Source: Hymenopus coronatus
Lineage: Eukaryota; Arthropoda; Insecta; Mantodea; Hymenopodidae
DNA: 64,000 nucleotides
Reading direction: 5' to 3'
Assembly: GCA_030762935.1 (NCBI GenBank)
Contig: CM060900.1
Coordinates: 393,441,632-393,505,631 of the forward strand
Both the position numbers and the translations under genes were made by a program. Position 1 is the stretch's first letter; each line of letters starts with the position of its first letter. The notes beneath the pieces are model-generated. The model was not told the origin of the DNA, ran no database searches, and saw only the letters and a program-made list of their open reading frames with translations. This document shows positions 1 to 10,694 of the stretch, in pieces.

Positions 1-214
1 CAGCAAATATCTCTGAAGCAACACTATTGAAAAACAACTTTCATGGCTATGAAGGCAGGGGGGGGGGGGCTCTTAAAGGAAAAGGTCCATTCAGAAACAT
101 TACAATTTTCAGGATAACAATATGCTTTTAAAATGAATATCCTGTACTAGATTAATTATTTTTTTCACACAAGGCTTGTGTAGGTCAGGAGTTGGATAGC
201 ATTAAATGGGTATG

Positions 215-440
215 ACATTGTAAGTCACCATTGGGGTTGTCATCTCAAAATATTTTGAGAACACCTTGTGGCTTACTGGGAAACATGCAAGTCAGTTGAG
301 AAATTCAATGCTATGTTGGCACGTTGTGATGGTAGCTCAGAGGCAGAGCAACCGCCTGGAGATCGGGAGATCCGTGGTTCAAATCCCAGCTATGGCATTG
401 ACTTTTTCAGTCTGACTCTACCTAACCATATCCTGTAGTA
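215..440 (+). repeat. tRNA-derived SINE, family B, copy 1
   Basis: Bases 340-415 look like a tRNA gene: an A-box-like TAGCTCAGAGGCAGAGCA and a B-box-like GGTTCAAATCCC. The flank 215-335 is shared with the copy at 46420-46650 (CACC-TTGGGGT, CTCAAAAT, GTCA-TTGA). Because both the tRNA-like part and the flank recur, this is a SINE and not a tRNA gene. No intact cloverleaf could be drawn. Confidence 0.6.
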
Positions 441-1689
441 CTTATGACACATTTCATAACATTGATAATCAAATTAAGAATGGCATTTGTTACATTGTGA
501 TAAGTCAATCACATCCCAAGAAATTGTTACTTGAACTGAGATTCAACAGAACTCACACCAGTTGCACAAACGTCAAATCCATGTTGAAAACAATTTTTTT
601 GACATCATATGGTGCTGCAAATGATGTTCTTGCTTTCAAGTGGAATGGAAATAAAATAGAGTTTTCAGTCACACAAAATGCAAAAAAAAAATATATTTCT
701 GTCTTTCATGCTCTATGTATCCATTAGAATGTACTTAACAGGTACAATGATTTGTTTTTATAATGAAAATGAACTGCCACCTGCAAGTAAACTTAAACAG
801 TATCTGACACACCCTTATTTATGCTCGAAACAAAGAAAACCTCATTTTCTACCAGCTGTGTTTTGTACTGCAAATGTTGAGCTAGCTATGCGTAAAACAG
901 CTGACTACTTTACTGTATTTTTTCTTCTTTTTTTTGTCACAGGAATCAAAAAATAAATAATTTCTGATTTGCTCTATCTTACAATGTTGCCATTGAAGAC
1001 CAAATACATCCTTACCAAACTACCCAATGCTATGATGCAGCCCTTATATTTGCAGTTCTGTATAGGAAAACTAAGTAAAAGACATTGATAAAGTTTTTCA
1101 GAATCGCCATCTACTACAGAAGGAGGTCTGCTTGTGTGTATAGTAAATGTTTCAAGTACAAATTTAATATAATTAAACCATCATTTCTAGGCATTTGAAA
1201 TGGTTTTCCAAATAAAGAAATGGTATGCTAGTCATTTACAGTGAATGTTTCCAAAATGCCAAATGAGCTAACAGATGCTGAACATTTCACTGAGAGATGT
1301 CATCCAACCTGTACTACTATAGTTGAAAAACTTCAAGAGATTGGAAGCTTGAGTCTATAAAAGTGGGTCAAAGCAACAGTAACAAATGAAGCAGTCAAAG
1401 CAGTTGTTTTTACAGTTGTTGACATAAACCCTCATCAGTTCTTGTGAAATGGGAAGAGAAACTAGAAATATCTTTGAAATTCCATTTTCTTTGATTAAAC
1501 AGGAAAAATATCTGATGTGTTACATTTTTTTATTAGAGGCTATACAAAATATACTTATGAAAGCTTATTTTTCTATCTACTCCATTTTAATCAAGGTAAA
1601 CCTTTGCAGAAATAACTACATTACAGATTTCATTATACATTTAAATAGAATAGGGATAGACATGTGTTTATGAACTGGACCTTAAAATT

Positions 1690-2325
1690 CTATACTCTTT
1701 CCACGCTATTCTGAGAAACAACTGCAAATTGATAGGATTTAAAAGAATGGCAAACTACTGAACAGTTCAAAGAATAAAAATTGGATATCTCATAAATGAC
1801 CTGTCAAAAAAAATTATATTTTAATAAATTTGTGTGCTTTAAAGAGAGCTACATTTTTTGTGCGAATAAATTTTTGTCTATCGCTTATAATTATACAAAA
1901 TTCCTTCCAAATGAAGTAGAATTCCCAGACCATTCCCAGAAAATTCAAGGCTTACATTTTCATTTGCCATATAAATATCTTCAATGCATGGTATTTAAAT
2001 CAAAATTATTACTGCCATTTTTGAGAAAATTAAAACTTTCAAAAATTTGTCCATGAAAAGGGTAGTTGGGATGATGGAGGTATTTTTGAAAAGGCTCATT
2101 CATATTTTTGAAAGGCACTAAACATAAATACCATTATTTTTATTTTTGAGTTGTGCAATCAAGTGCACAGACACTCAGCATGACCTCCTTCTGCAAATAC
2201 ATTTTTATTTATTTAATCTGCAGTTCTCAAAAAATGTATTTATGCTGAAATTTCGGTATCAGATTTTTGGGTAAAATGCAATACCTCCTCTACCTATGTA
2301 CATGGTACAGAAAGTAGAATATCCA
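1690..2325 (-). repeat. Repeat family M, copy 1
   Basis: A copy of a repeat seen many times in this window (family M, label made here). Marks shared with the other copies, read on the minus strand, are a start near TACTTTCTGTACC, GGTATTGCATTTTACCC, a segment around TTCTGGGAATGGTCTGG, and an internal run with GTAGCTCTCTTTAAAGC. No coding capacity is seen. See the entry at 58994 for the best-preserved copy. Confidence 0.6.
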
Positions 2326-2449
2326 TTAAAATTACTGAAAATATTCACAGAAGTTATGTGGACATGCTAGACATCCTATTTAGAGTAAAAGTTATGTTTT
2401 ATATTAATTTGTTGAGTTGGTTTTTTAACACTACATCACTTACATTGTT

Positions 2450-2500
2450 ATTATGAGGGGCTAGTTTCGAAAGCCTATGCTTTAATTTTCAACCTCACGG
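2450..2500 (-). ncRNA. Decayed hammerhead-ribozyme-like motif at the Penelope-like end
   Basis: Read on the minus strand from 2500 to 2450, the order is GTGAGG, a core-like TTGAAAA, then AAAGC-ATAG-GCTTT forming a 5-bp stem, a C, GAAAC, TAGCC and CCTCAT. GTGAGG can pair with CCTCAT as stem I and GAAA matches the hammerhead core. The CUGANGA core is only 5 of 7 and the expected cleavage triplet NUH reads GCC. Hammerhead motifs are known at the ends of Penelope-like elements. This one sits just past the nuclease 3' end, where it would be expected, but looks inactive. Confidence 0.5.
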
Positions 2501-2589
2501 GTCCATGCATTTGCTTGTACTCTCTTCTCTGGTGGCGAAATGATGGAACTTCTTAACTAAGCTGTCTACTGGCGGGATTTCAAAGTTTA

Positions 2590-2900
2590 TTAGGCGATCT
2601 TTGTTTTTCCATATGAGGATGTTTTCCCAGGTTGTGAGTTCATGTGGCCTGACATGGTTTTAAGCAATTTTGGATTTGGATCTAGATTGTGGTTTTCTTT
2701 CCAAAAGTGAAATGCTACTGCCGATTTATCTTCTTGTTTAAATTTTTGGTTTCTAAATTGCTCTTTGGATCTGATTTTCAAACTTCTTTTGGTTTGTCCT
2801 ATGCAGAACTTTTCACAATTTGTGCATTTAATTTGATATATTCCTGACCTATTTTCTGGTGAATTTCATCTTTTATTTTTGAATTTAGTAATTTTATGAC
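2590..2900 (-). pseudogene. GIY-YIG endonuclease domain of the Penelope-like element
   Basis: Downstream of the RT the minus strand reads SGIYQIKCTNCEKFCIGQTK and continues RSLKIRSKEQF with SAVAFHFWKENH further on. This is the GIY...YIG signature of the endonuclease that primes Penelope-like integration. The Tyr of YIG is replaced by Cys, and the usual histidine in the KEHF motif is Gln. Both changes suggest loss of nuclease activity. The paired cysteines between GIY and YIG (CTNC) are typical of Penelope-like enzymes. Confidence 0.85.
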
Positions 2901-4642
2901 AGAAAATCTGTTTATTGGAGCCAGGGTGATGTCTTGTTCATTGAAGATTTTTTTGAATTTTCTTAATGATCGGGGGTGGTAAGTGAATTTTTTGAATGTG
3001 TTGATATTTTTTTTCCTGCTGTTAGGGTAGTTATTTCTTTTATGGTTTTTTTCTGCTTTGCTTTGTTTAGTTTCTTGTGTACAAGGTTCTTGCTGTATCC
3101 ATTTTGTTCTGCTGTTTGAATTATGGTTTTTAACTCTTTGTTGAATTCGGTTGTGCTCATAGGTACATTTACTAATCTATGTGTGAGGCTGTTTATTATT
3201 GCATGTTTGTGTGGTAATGGGTTGTAGCTTTCATTTTTAATATAATTTTCTGATTGAGTTGGTTTTCTGTAGATTCCAAAGTTTACTTTTGTGTCGTTTC
3301 TGATGATTCTTAGGTCTAAGAATGGGAGTTCTCCATTGGTTTCTGTTTCCATTGTGAATTTTATTGTTTTTTCCTATATGTTTAATAATTTTATTTCATC
3401 ATCTAAATGTCTACTTGGTACTATTGCAAATATGTCTTCAACATAGTGGTACCACACCTTGAAAATCCATGGGAATGCTTTCTTCATGTGCATTTCGAAT
3501 TTGCTCATAAATAAATTTGCCAAAAATGGAGATAGAGGGTTGCCCATATAGAGTCCTGATTTTTTCCTGTAATATTTACTATTGAAGGTGAAGTAGTTTT
3601 GTTCAATGCACAAACTTGTTAGTTGTATGTAATCTTCTACTTCTGCAGGTCCTATTTCTGTTGTATTTAGCCATTTTTTTAATAGGTCTTGCAGTTTTTG
3701 TGTTGGAATGCTAGGGTACAGTGCTGCAACATCAAATGAAACTAATTGTCTTCTGTGTCTATTTTTAGATCTTGGATTTTTTCAACTAATTCCAAAGAGT
3801 TTGCTAGATTGGAACTTTCAAATTTTGGAAACGAATCAAATTTATTCAATAACCACTTTGCTAATTTATATGTTGGAGAATCAATACTACTGGTGATTGG
3901 TCTCATTGTTTTTTCCTGTTTTGTGTATCCTTGGTAGGCCATAAATTCTGGGTAATGTTGGACTGTCTACTTTTATTTTATATGATTCTGCTTTTTTGAT
4001 GATTTTACTTTCTTTTACTGCTTTGTTTAATGTCTGGATGCAAGAGTTTATTGGGTTGGTTTCCACTGTGATGTATTGGTCATCCTGTAATACATTTTCC
4101 ATTCTGTTTATGTATTCTGTTTTGCTCAAAATTACCATGTTGTTCCCTTTGTCTGCTTTAGTGTATATGACTGGTTTGTCTTTTAGTGATTTTAATATTT
4201 GGCTATTGCATTTGGATTTCTTTTCATTTTTAATCTGATCAACTATTTTTGAACATTTACTTTTTATTATAATTTTATCTTCTTCCTTTAAGTTTTTTTG
4301 TGGCGATTTGGATGTCTGCAATATAATCCTCTACTTGATTTGAGTAGTCAATACACGTTTTTAACCCTTGGTTCAGAATTTCACCAAAAAAGAGTTAAGA
4401 CCGTCACTGTTACTAAATTCCTCCAAAGATCAATCAAAAGTTATGTTATTAAAACAAAGTACCTAATAATAGAAGTTAGAGGAAAATCAATTTTAGCTGG
4501 TTAATAGATTTTGAAAACACTAAAAGGAACCTAATTATTGAAGTCTTGATCATAGCAAGAAATTTTCAAGCCATTTCAATAAAAATTATGTTTTGAAAAT
4601 TTATGCATGTCTAATTGGTAATTACTAAAAGCAGCACTATAC

Positions 4643-4852
4643 CTCCAAGAATATCCTTTAGGTGCTTTGCTAAGGTTTCTTGCTGTTTCTCACTACAGTG
4701 GTTCTCCAAGGAAAGAATGACTGGATATTCTGACACGTAGAAGGCATATGGCTTAATGGCATCCATCAAAACATCTCTGAACAGTATTTTTGTGGTGAGT
4801 GTGTAGCCATGGTAGACAATAGGGTCTCCTTCTGGACCATCCCAGCAGTCCA
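4643..4852 (-). CDS. PLCD: PLC-delta exon H: X box, second catalytic His
   Basis: The acceptor is GCTTTAG and the donor is taken as GTATAG at 4637-4642, phase 1. The product begins [20 protein letters not shown] and ends in KHLKDILGG. It holds the Asp of L-D-C-W-D-G-P (Asp343 equivalent, a Ca2+ ligand), the YHGYTLT strand and [11 protein letters not shown], whose His is the second catalytic histidine (His356 equivalent). The donor is less canonical than the rest but keeps the frame and lies where the family turns into E-x-L-L. No following exon (the KILVKGKK region) was recognised between here and position 1, so the next exon is probably outside the window. Confidence 0.94.
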
Positions 4853-5319
4853 CTAAAGCAGAAATACCATATCATTAATTCACTAAATAAATTAAACTAA
4901 GCACAGTGAAACATCTGAAGATATAAACAACAATGCGTCAACTTAACTCAATATGCTTGTTACTTTAAAATCAAAGCATATGCAGGCATTTTAATCTACA
5001 TGTTCCAATATATTTTAATTTTGGGTGTTTGAGTAAACCATTCCTTATAACTGCTAATCATTTTTTTTTTTTTTTTAAAGCTTGATTTACATTTACAAAC
5101 CTAGTTGATAGTCATTCCAATAGTTTTCATTGCACATTTTAATCTACAGCTGGGATTTTTTTTTAAACTAATAAAAATATTTTTGAGTGTTGGTGAAGTG
5201 GAATATCAAGCAGTCTAGTTGTTTTTTCATAATTTTCCTTACTAATAGTAAATAATATAAAAAATGAGTTTTAAAATCATGCAGCCATTGGCAACAAACA
5301 TGAAGGTACAAGGGCTATC

Positions 5320-6035
5320 CCAGAAGTACCTGACATAACAAAGAAAGCAAAAAAATGTTGGGGAAAAACATCTTTATTTCTCTATATAGTCTCCTTTCAG
5401 CTCGATACACTTTTCCCAACAATGTTCAATAGCTTCTGTACCCTGTTTATAGTGAGAACTATCAAGGTCTGCAAAATAGCCATCAACTGCAGATTCCACC
5501 TCTTCATTGTTGGCAAATCTTTTACCACCAAGCCATTTCTTCAAGTTTGGAAACAGAAAATAATCAGAGGGGGCTAAATCTGGTAAATAGGATGCATGAT
5601 TTTGGTATGGTGATAATGGACATGTGAATTGTTGCATTGACTTGATGAAAAAAAACTTTCTTTTTCACTAATTGATTTCATCACCCAAACACTATAACAA
5701 GTTTGCATGATATTTGCCATTGATTACTTTTCCTTTATTGAGATAATCAATGAAAATTATTCTGCATGCATTCTAGAAAACTGATGCCATGACCTTGCCT
5801 GCAGATGGAGCTGTCTTTGCCATCTTTGGAGCCAATTCTCCCCTTCCAATCCACTGTTTGATTGTTACTTTGTCTCAGGTGTGAAGTGATGGACCCAGGT
5901 TTCATTCATTGTTATGAATTGATGCAATAACTCAGCTTTATTGCAGGGAAACATTGCCAAACACTTGACTGAAACATCCTCATAACGCTGTTTTTGTTCT
6001 AATGTGAACAAATGCGGCACTTTTGCAGTCTGGAC
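5320..6035 (-). pseudogene. mariner transposase relic (C-terminal part)
   Basis: Minus-strand fragments give PHLFTLEQKQRYEDVSVKCL, then FITMNETWVHHFTPETK, then a gap of broken sequence, then YLPDLAPSDYFLFPNLKKWL and GGKRFANNEEVESAVDGYF. These are the mariner D,D(34)D core: D...ETWIH-x-x-TPE and LPDLAPSDY-x-LFP. In mariner the first acidic residue lies in V-D-E-TW; here it reads M-N-E-TW, so that catalytic Asp is lost. The left end near 5310 (ACAAGGGCTATCCCAGAAGT) may be the inverted-repeat tip. The N-terminal half is missing, because the sequence passes into piggyBac at about 6035. Confidence 0.85.
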
Positions 6036-6960
6036 AATAATAGCGGCTCTCTCTTCTAATTTTCTTTCTTTTGCATCCTTCACATATCACACTGCCTGGT
6101 TGGAGTTGTCTTCTTCTCCATTGTTGGGATGACTTCAGGAAAATGTTGCTGTGTTAGGTGCAATGGATGTGGTGTTTTCCCCGGACGACCTGGTTTAGGA
6201 GAAGTTACACTTGGGCAATGTTTTTTGAATGTCTTCCGAATGACGGACACTCTATACTGAAGAGGAGTTTGTTTACCCCTGATTTTATATATAAGATGTA
6301 TGAATTCCATTATGCCATTTCCAGTTAGTGGAATTTGGTATTGGATATGCTGCCAGATGCTGATTCACTCTGTCAATAGCCCCACTCCCCCCCATTGTGT
6401 AGTTGTAGTCTATAATGACCTCAGGTTTTTCTTAGTCATTTTTCTTTTCCATATGTAGATTATGGATGGTGCTGAGAAGTACTACATCCTTCTTGTCTTT
6501 CCATCTTAGAGTCATTACTTTGCCCCTCTGACAGAGACTATTTTGCCTTTCTTTAGCTTTTTGGTTTCCAGAAGCTAAGGCATTTCCTTACTTGACAATC
6601 GTATTGTCCCATAAGTATAGTTCTGTTGTGTATGAGGATGTCTGCTAGCTGGGGAGATGTGTAGAAATTGTTGGTTGTTAGATAATAACCTTTCTCCAGC
6701 AATGGTTTCATCAAAGTCTTAACAACTTGGGATGACATCGGTAAGTCCTTTTATTACTGGTCTAAAACTGTTCCCTTTCCAGTATAAATAATAGTGGACC
6801 ATACATACATATCCACTCTTTGATTCACACAGCATGTGGGTCTTTACATCAAACCTGGCATGTTTCAATGGCAAATATTTCACCCATCCCAATCGACCTT
6901 TATACATCAAGCTTTCGTCTCTTGTTACATCTCCAGTGTATATAATTGTCAAAACTTTTA
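6035..6960 (-). pseudogene. piggyBac-type transposase relic
   Basis: Three frames on the minus strand give, in order, DESLMYKGRLGWVKYLPLKH with FDVKTHMLCESKSGYVC; then LLEKGYYLTTNNFYTSPQLA; then PEVIIDYNYTMGG, GAIDRVNQHLAAYPIPNSTN and TPLQYRVSVIRK. It ends with HFPEVIPTMEKKTTPTRQCD, the start of the C-terminal cysteine-rich finger. This is a DDE_Tnp_1_7 (piggyBac) transposase. The second catalytic Asp, normally T-D-N-F/W, reads N (codon 6670-6672), and there are several frameshifts. The cysteine finger breaks off where mariner sequence begins. Confidence 0.88.
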
Positions 6961-7289
6961 TTCAGTTTTGGATTAGGATGTGCTTCAGGGTTGAAATCTT
7001 CATTGTTGGAGAAGTGTAGATATTTTGAATAAAAACATTTATTTGTAAATGATTTTTACTGTAATCAGTTGGAAGAAATAAACAGCTGTTTGTTTGAGTA
7101 AATAAAGGGCAGTGTTGTTACAATATATTGTGTTTTGAATAAAAAGCTATTAATTTTTTTCAGGATTTTAAAAAATAGTATCACTAAAACAGTCTAAACA
7201 TTCTGTTTTAGTTTGAAAACCTTCCTTTATATATACATTTTTTTGCCAATGTTAAGTCTATTCTGGGATTTGATAATTGATATGATATA

Positions 7290-7640
7290 TGACCAGGGAA
7301 TGGAGGGGACACCTTGCATCTGGACCCAATGTAGACCTTTTGTGCTTGCCACTCCTGAGGAACAGATTATGTGAAGGCACCGCAGGAGGCTATAGGTCAT
7401 GGAACAGGCCAGCTGGTAGAGGCATACAGAGATCCCTAATAACTCCAAGCCTGAGGACCCAGTCACACTGCTGCTTAGAGAGGGCTTCCCTCCAGCAGAA
7501 CTGATGAAAACTTGACCTACCTCAGGCAGCTCAGAGAAGGCTGCCACCTGGCAGTACCAAGAAGAACTTTGCAAGAAAAATGCATCTGCACTTTCTGTCA
7601 GACACCGACCAACACTGCAGAGCCCAAGCCTCCGTAACGT
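7290..7640. other. GC-richer unidentified patch in PLC intron
   Basis: About 350 bp stand out from the AT-rich intron by base composition. Open frames exist on both strands but show no recognised motif. No second copy was noticed in the window. It may be a fragment of another repeat. I see no support for a gene. Confidence 0.3.
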
Positions 7641-7931
7641 AAAAGAGAATGTGAACTAATAATAAGTATCATAAAATTAAGTTAGAAGAAACCCTCCCCA
7701 CTAGAGATTTGCCTTGCCAACAAGGGAAAACCATGAAAACCCAAGGTCAGATTAGCCATTTCTAGCAATCAAAACCTTTCATCACTTTGATTGGAGATTT
7801 GATTCATGCAGCAGATTATATTTAAAACATTTAATAAAATATGTGCTGCTTTCTGGTCATGCTGTTGAATTTTAGAATAGGAATTTATATTTTAATATGT
7901 AATATTATAAGACAATATTTTTTAAACTTAC

Positions 7932-8017
7932 ATTCAACACAACGACATCCCCTTTTGAGGGCATCAATATAGCCCTCTACACTGCTTTCTCCACTCAGTT
8001 GGTTCCCTGTTAAATAT
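7932..8017 (-). CDS. PLCD: PLC-delta exon G: X box continued
   Basis: The acceptor is TTTTCAG and the donor is GTAAGT at 7926-7931, phase 1. The product is [20 protein letters not shown] followed by KRGCRCVE. It matches the X-box segment YL-x-G-x-QL-x-G-x-SS-x-E-x-Y-x-x-AL-x-x-GCRC-x-E nearly residue for residue. The final Glu corresponds to Glu341 of PLC-delta1, a Ca2+ ligand at the active site. The Asp ligand that pairs with it is in the next exon. Confidence 0.96.
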
Positions 8018-8119
8018 CTGAAAATCATTAAGAAGTACAATAGTTAATAAATGAACAACAATTCTTGATTTAAAAATATGTGTAAAAATAATACATAGCA
8101 CCCATAAGGAATTGCTTAC

Positions 8120-8237
8120 GTGTTATGTGATGATGCAATGTAATAATGTGCCATTGGTTGTGTCATATCTTGATAAACAACATCATGATCAGGATTGAAA
8201 ATTTCAAACTGCCTGGACATCAAAATGTTAGTGAAAC
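8120..8237 (-). CDS. PLCD: PLC-delta exon F: start of catalytic X box
   Basis: The acceptor is CTTCACAG (8238-8245) and the donor is GTAAGC at 8114-8119, phase 2. The product reads [16 protein letters not shown], then [20 protein letters not shown] and NT. The motif YQDMTQP-x-x-HY and the catalytic SSHNT are hallmarks of the PLC X box. The His of SSHN is the first general acid/base histidine (His311 in PLC-delta1) and the next Asn is a Ca2+ ligand. Both are present. The exon is followed by an intron of only 102 bp, in sharp contrast to the others. Confidence 0.96.
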
Positions 8238-8397
8238 CTGTGAAGTATAAGCATATATATGAATGAGTATACCACATAATGTGATTATTTCCAATGTAAT
8301 TACACTTAAACCTCTCTTGTACCTAATTTACATCTACATTTTTTGCAGCTATATGCTCAACTTTTAAACACATAAAATAGTAATATTTAGCTTATTG

Positions 8398-8757
8398 GAG
8401 TGCCATGACAGAGTGGTTAGACCACTTGCCTCCCACCTAGGCGGCCTGGGTTCAATCCCAAGTGCCCACAAGTGGGTTTTCTGGTGAGCAAAACTGTATC
8501 TGGACCGGTTTACTTCGGGTTCTCCAGTTTTCCCCACAACTCATTCCACCAATTGCTCCATCATCACCTTTCCTATCATCCATTTCACTTTTATTTCATA
8601 CCATCTACTAGCTCATGCTCATGCCTGGTTATAGGCCAAACACTCGATGCAGTTCTTCATTATGAGGTTCTGTGCCATTGGCTCCCTGACAGGCTTCTGA
8701 CCCCTAGGCACCCACTTGTTAGTCCCAGGGGGACTATATAAGGGGAGGGTAAGCCTA
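8398..8757 (+). repeat. tRNA-derived SINE, family A, copy 1
   Basis: The head at 8401-8470 is tRNA-like (GTGGTTAGACCACTTGCC as A box, GGTTCAATCCC as B box). The body follows with CGGGTTCTCCAGTTTTCCCC, CATTCCACCAATTGCTCC and a C/T-rich part. The tail includes CCCAGGGGGACTATATAAGG. The same head, body and order appear inverted at 23958, 53690 and 55361. It is transcribed, if at all, by RNA polymerase III; nothing is coded. Confidence 0.8.
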
Positions 8758-9857
8758 CTATGAAAAAAAATGTATTTAGCTTAAGAGTATTTTTATAGTT
8801 TTACCATTTTCTAATGAATATGTCACATTCTGATAATTTTTTTTATATAAAACATATTGCTTTACTTACTGATTTATACAGTATATTTATGTTATGTTAA
8901 CATATCTTATGCATGGTTTCTGTCTACTGTATCCTCATGCTCACAGCACAGAACAGTGGGCATATTGGGCACGACATTAATCATTTAGGAATACATTATT
9001 GCTACACATGTTAATGATGCAGTTGGGTATGGTCATTCTTATTCAGGTTGTATCTGATAACATTAATTATAATGGCAATGACAAAGTAGGTCTAAATAAT
9101 GAAAGTGTTCCTATTGTGCAAGAGGCAATTCAAGCTCTTGAAATTACAGAATTATTTCCAACATTGCAAACACTAAATATGATAGCATTTCTGTGATCAG
9201 TGCATACAATTGACTAACATATAGCTGTGTAGAAAAATCAAAGGAACAAAGCAAAATTGAACTTTTTGTTTCAAAGCAATACCCCCATTTATATTGCATT
9301 TATTATTTATATGTTTACTTCATGTATTGCTCTTTTATATTAAATAGAACATAGAGTAATAATCTAACAAAGCAGAAACAAAACAACATGTAAAACACTT
9401 TTAGTTTAATAAAAAAATTTACCTTAATATTTTCTTATTTATACATAATTTTAGCTGTTCCCTTTGTCAATGTATGACTGGTTATACTGTGCTTATTTCA
9501 GCTGTTTCTATGTAAGTTATGCTTACTTACAATAGATAATTGCAAAAGGAATATGCATTTCTGGTGATTAACCTTGATATTAACAGGAAGATTTTTAATT
9601 TTATTTCTTTTTATACACCTACTGTCCACATTTGTTTTCCTACCCATCTTCTTTTTGTTCTCCACTAGCTTGAGTTTTTCTTCACAATCACCATAACCAT
9701 TTAATAAAAACTACTAGTGTAATGCATAGTGGCATGAAACCATCCGTATCTCTTTATTTGCAGCTTCACCTCAGCTAACATGACAGCTGAATGTAAGGGT
9801 TCAACGCCACAAGTTTTCAAATATTGTTCCAGAAGTTTTAATATGAAATATAGTTTG

Positions 9858-9960
9858 TGCTTTCTCTACCACATACTGGTAGGTAGAGAAGGTATTGCAT
9901 TCCACCAAAATAGGCCGTGCTGTAGTCTAGACCATTTGCCTCTCACCAAGTTCGGTTCCA
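9858..9960 (+). repeat. Family M fragment joined to a tRNA-like SINE piece
   Basis: CTTTCTCTACCACATACTGG and TAGAGAAGGTATTGCATTCC are the 5' end of family M. At about 9915 this gives way to a SINE-like head (GTCTAGACCATTTGCCTCTC), then GTTCCAGGCAACCGCATGTG, a decayed family A-type start. It is a broken composite and no gene is seen. Confidence 0.5.
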
Positions 9961-10694
9961 GGCAACCGCATGTGGGATTGTGGTGCACAAATTCTGAAGT
10001 AATCCACTCACATGATTTCTCCCCAATCATGTACAAACTGTTCTTACAAAAACTTATCCTTCTACTTTCTATTGTCAATTCATCTTTACACATTTTGTTG
10101 TACGTTAAGTTATAGTCACATGTTTCAAGGACATGTCACTATTTGATGGCTTTGAAATTCCATGCTCTTTGCATGGCCAGTCAGAAAAATAAATAAGGAG
10201 AAAGGTGTTGATGCTGGAAAATTCAAACCAATAGCGAGGAATATTCCAAAATGTTTAGATTCACAAAGAAAAGTTATTTTACATAAATTGTGTGCCTTTA
10301 CGAGGTCTACATTTTGTTGTGTAATAAGATTTTGTCTATTTCTTACAGTTTATCAGTTACACAAAAGCCATTCATATATGAAGAGGACTTCAGAGAGGAT
10401 TTCCACAAAATCCAAGATATACATTTCACCTGTTATGAAAAACATTAAAAATTGGCATTTTAATCAAAATATTTAGAGCTGATTTTGATAAAATAAACAT
10501 TTTCAAACATTTTTCCATACAATGGATAGTTTCAAATCACGATTATCTTGAAAATCCTTGTACTGCATTCTTGGAAGTTATTGAACTTAAACATCAAGTT
10601 TGGTATTTATTTATCTAGCTTTTCTTTTTGAGTTATGCTGTTCACAGATGCACACAGACAAGCCTTTTTCTAAAAGGGGGCCTCAAAACATATA

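Larger units (their letters stand above)
2440..4380 (-). mobile_element. Penelope-like retroelement, broken
   Basis: A Penelope-like element lies antisense in the last visible PLC intron, in the same orientation as the host gene. A near-continuous coding region from about 4345 down to 2590 gives reverse transcriptase followed by a GIY-YIG nuclease. RT landmarks in order are TKADKGNNMVIL, LPRIYGLPRIHKTGK, VSFDVAALYPSIP (motif A), GLYMGNPLSPFLANLFM and the catalytic box. The order RT then GIY-YIG is specific to endonuclease-bearing Penelope-like elements. Frames shift at about 3890, 3620, 3360 and 2960. The catalytic YVDD box reads YVED (codon at 3437-3439) and the nuclease YIG reads CIG. The copy is therefore dead. 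The ends are approximate. Confidence 0.9.

Noticed and set aside
340..415. Functional tRNA gene
   Set aside because: No complete cloverleaf, and the flank is shared with another copy at 46.4 kb, which marks a SINE.
3708..4238. Plus-strand ORFs over the Penelope-like element
   Set aside because: They are hydrophobic shadows of the minus-strand RT reading frame.
1..4642. Further PLC-delta exons (end of X box, Y box)
   Set aside because: No minus-strand segment resembling the LPSPE or K-I-L-V-K-G-K-K region was recognised, so the next exon is probably outside the window.
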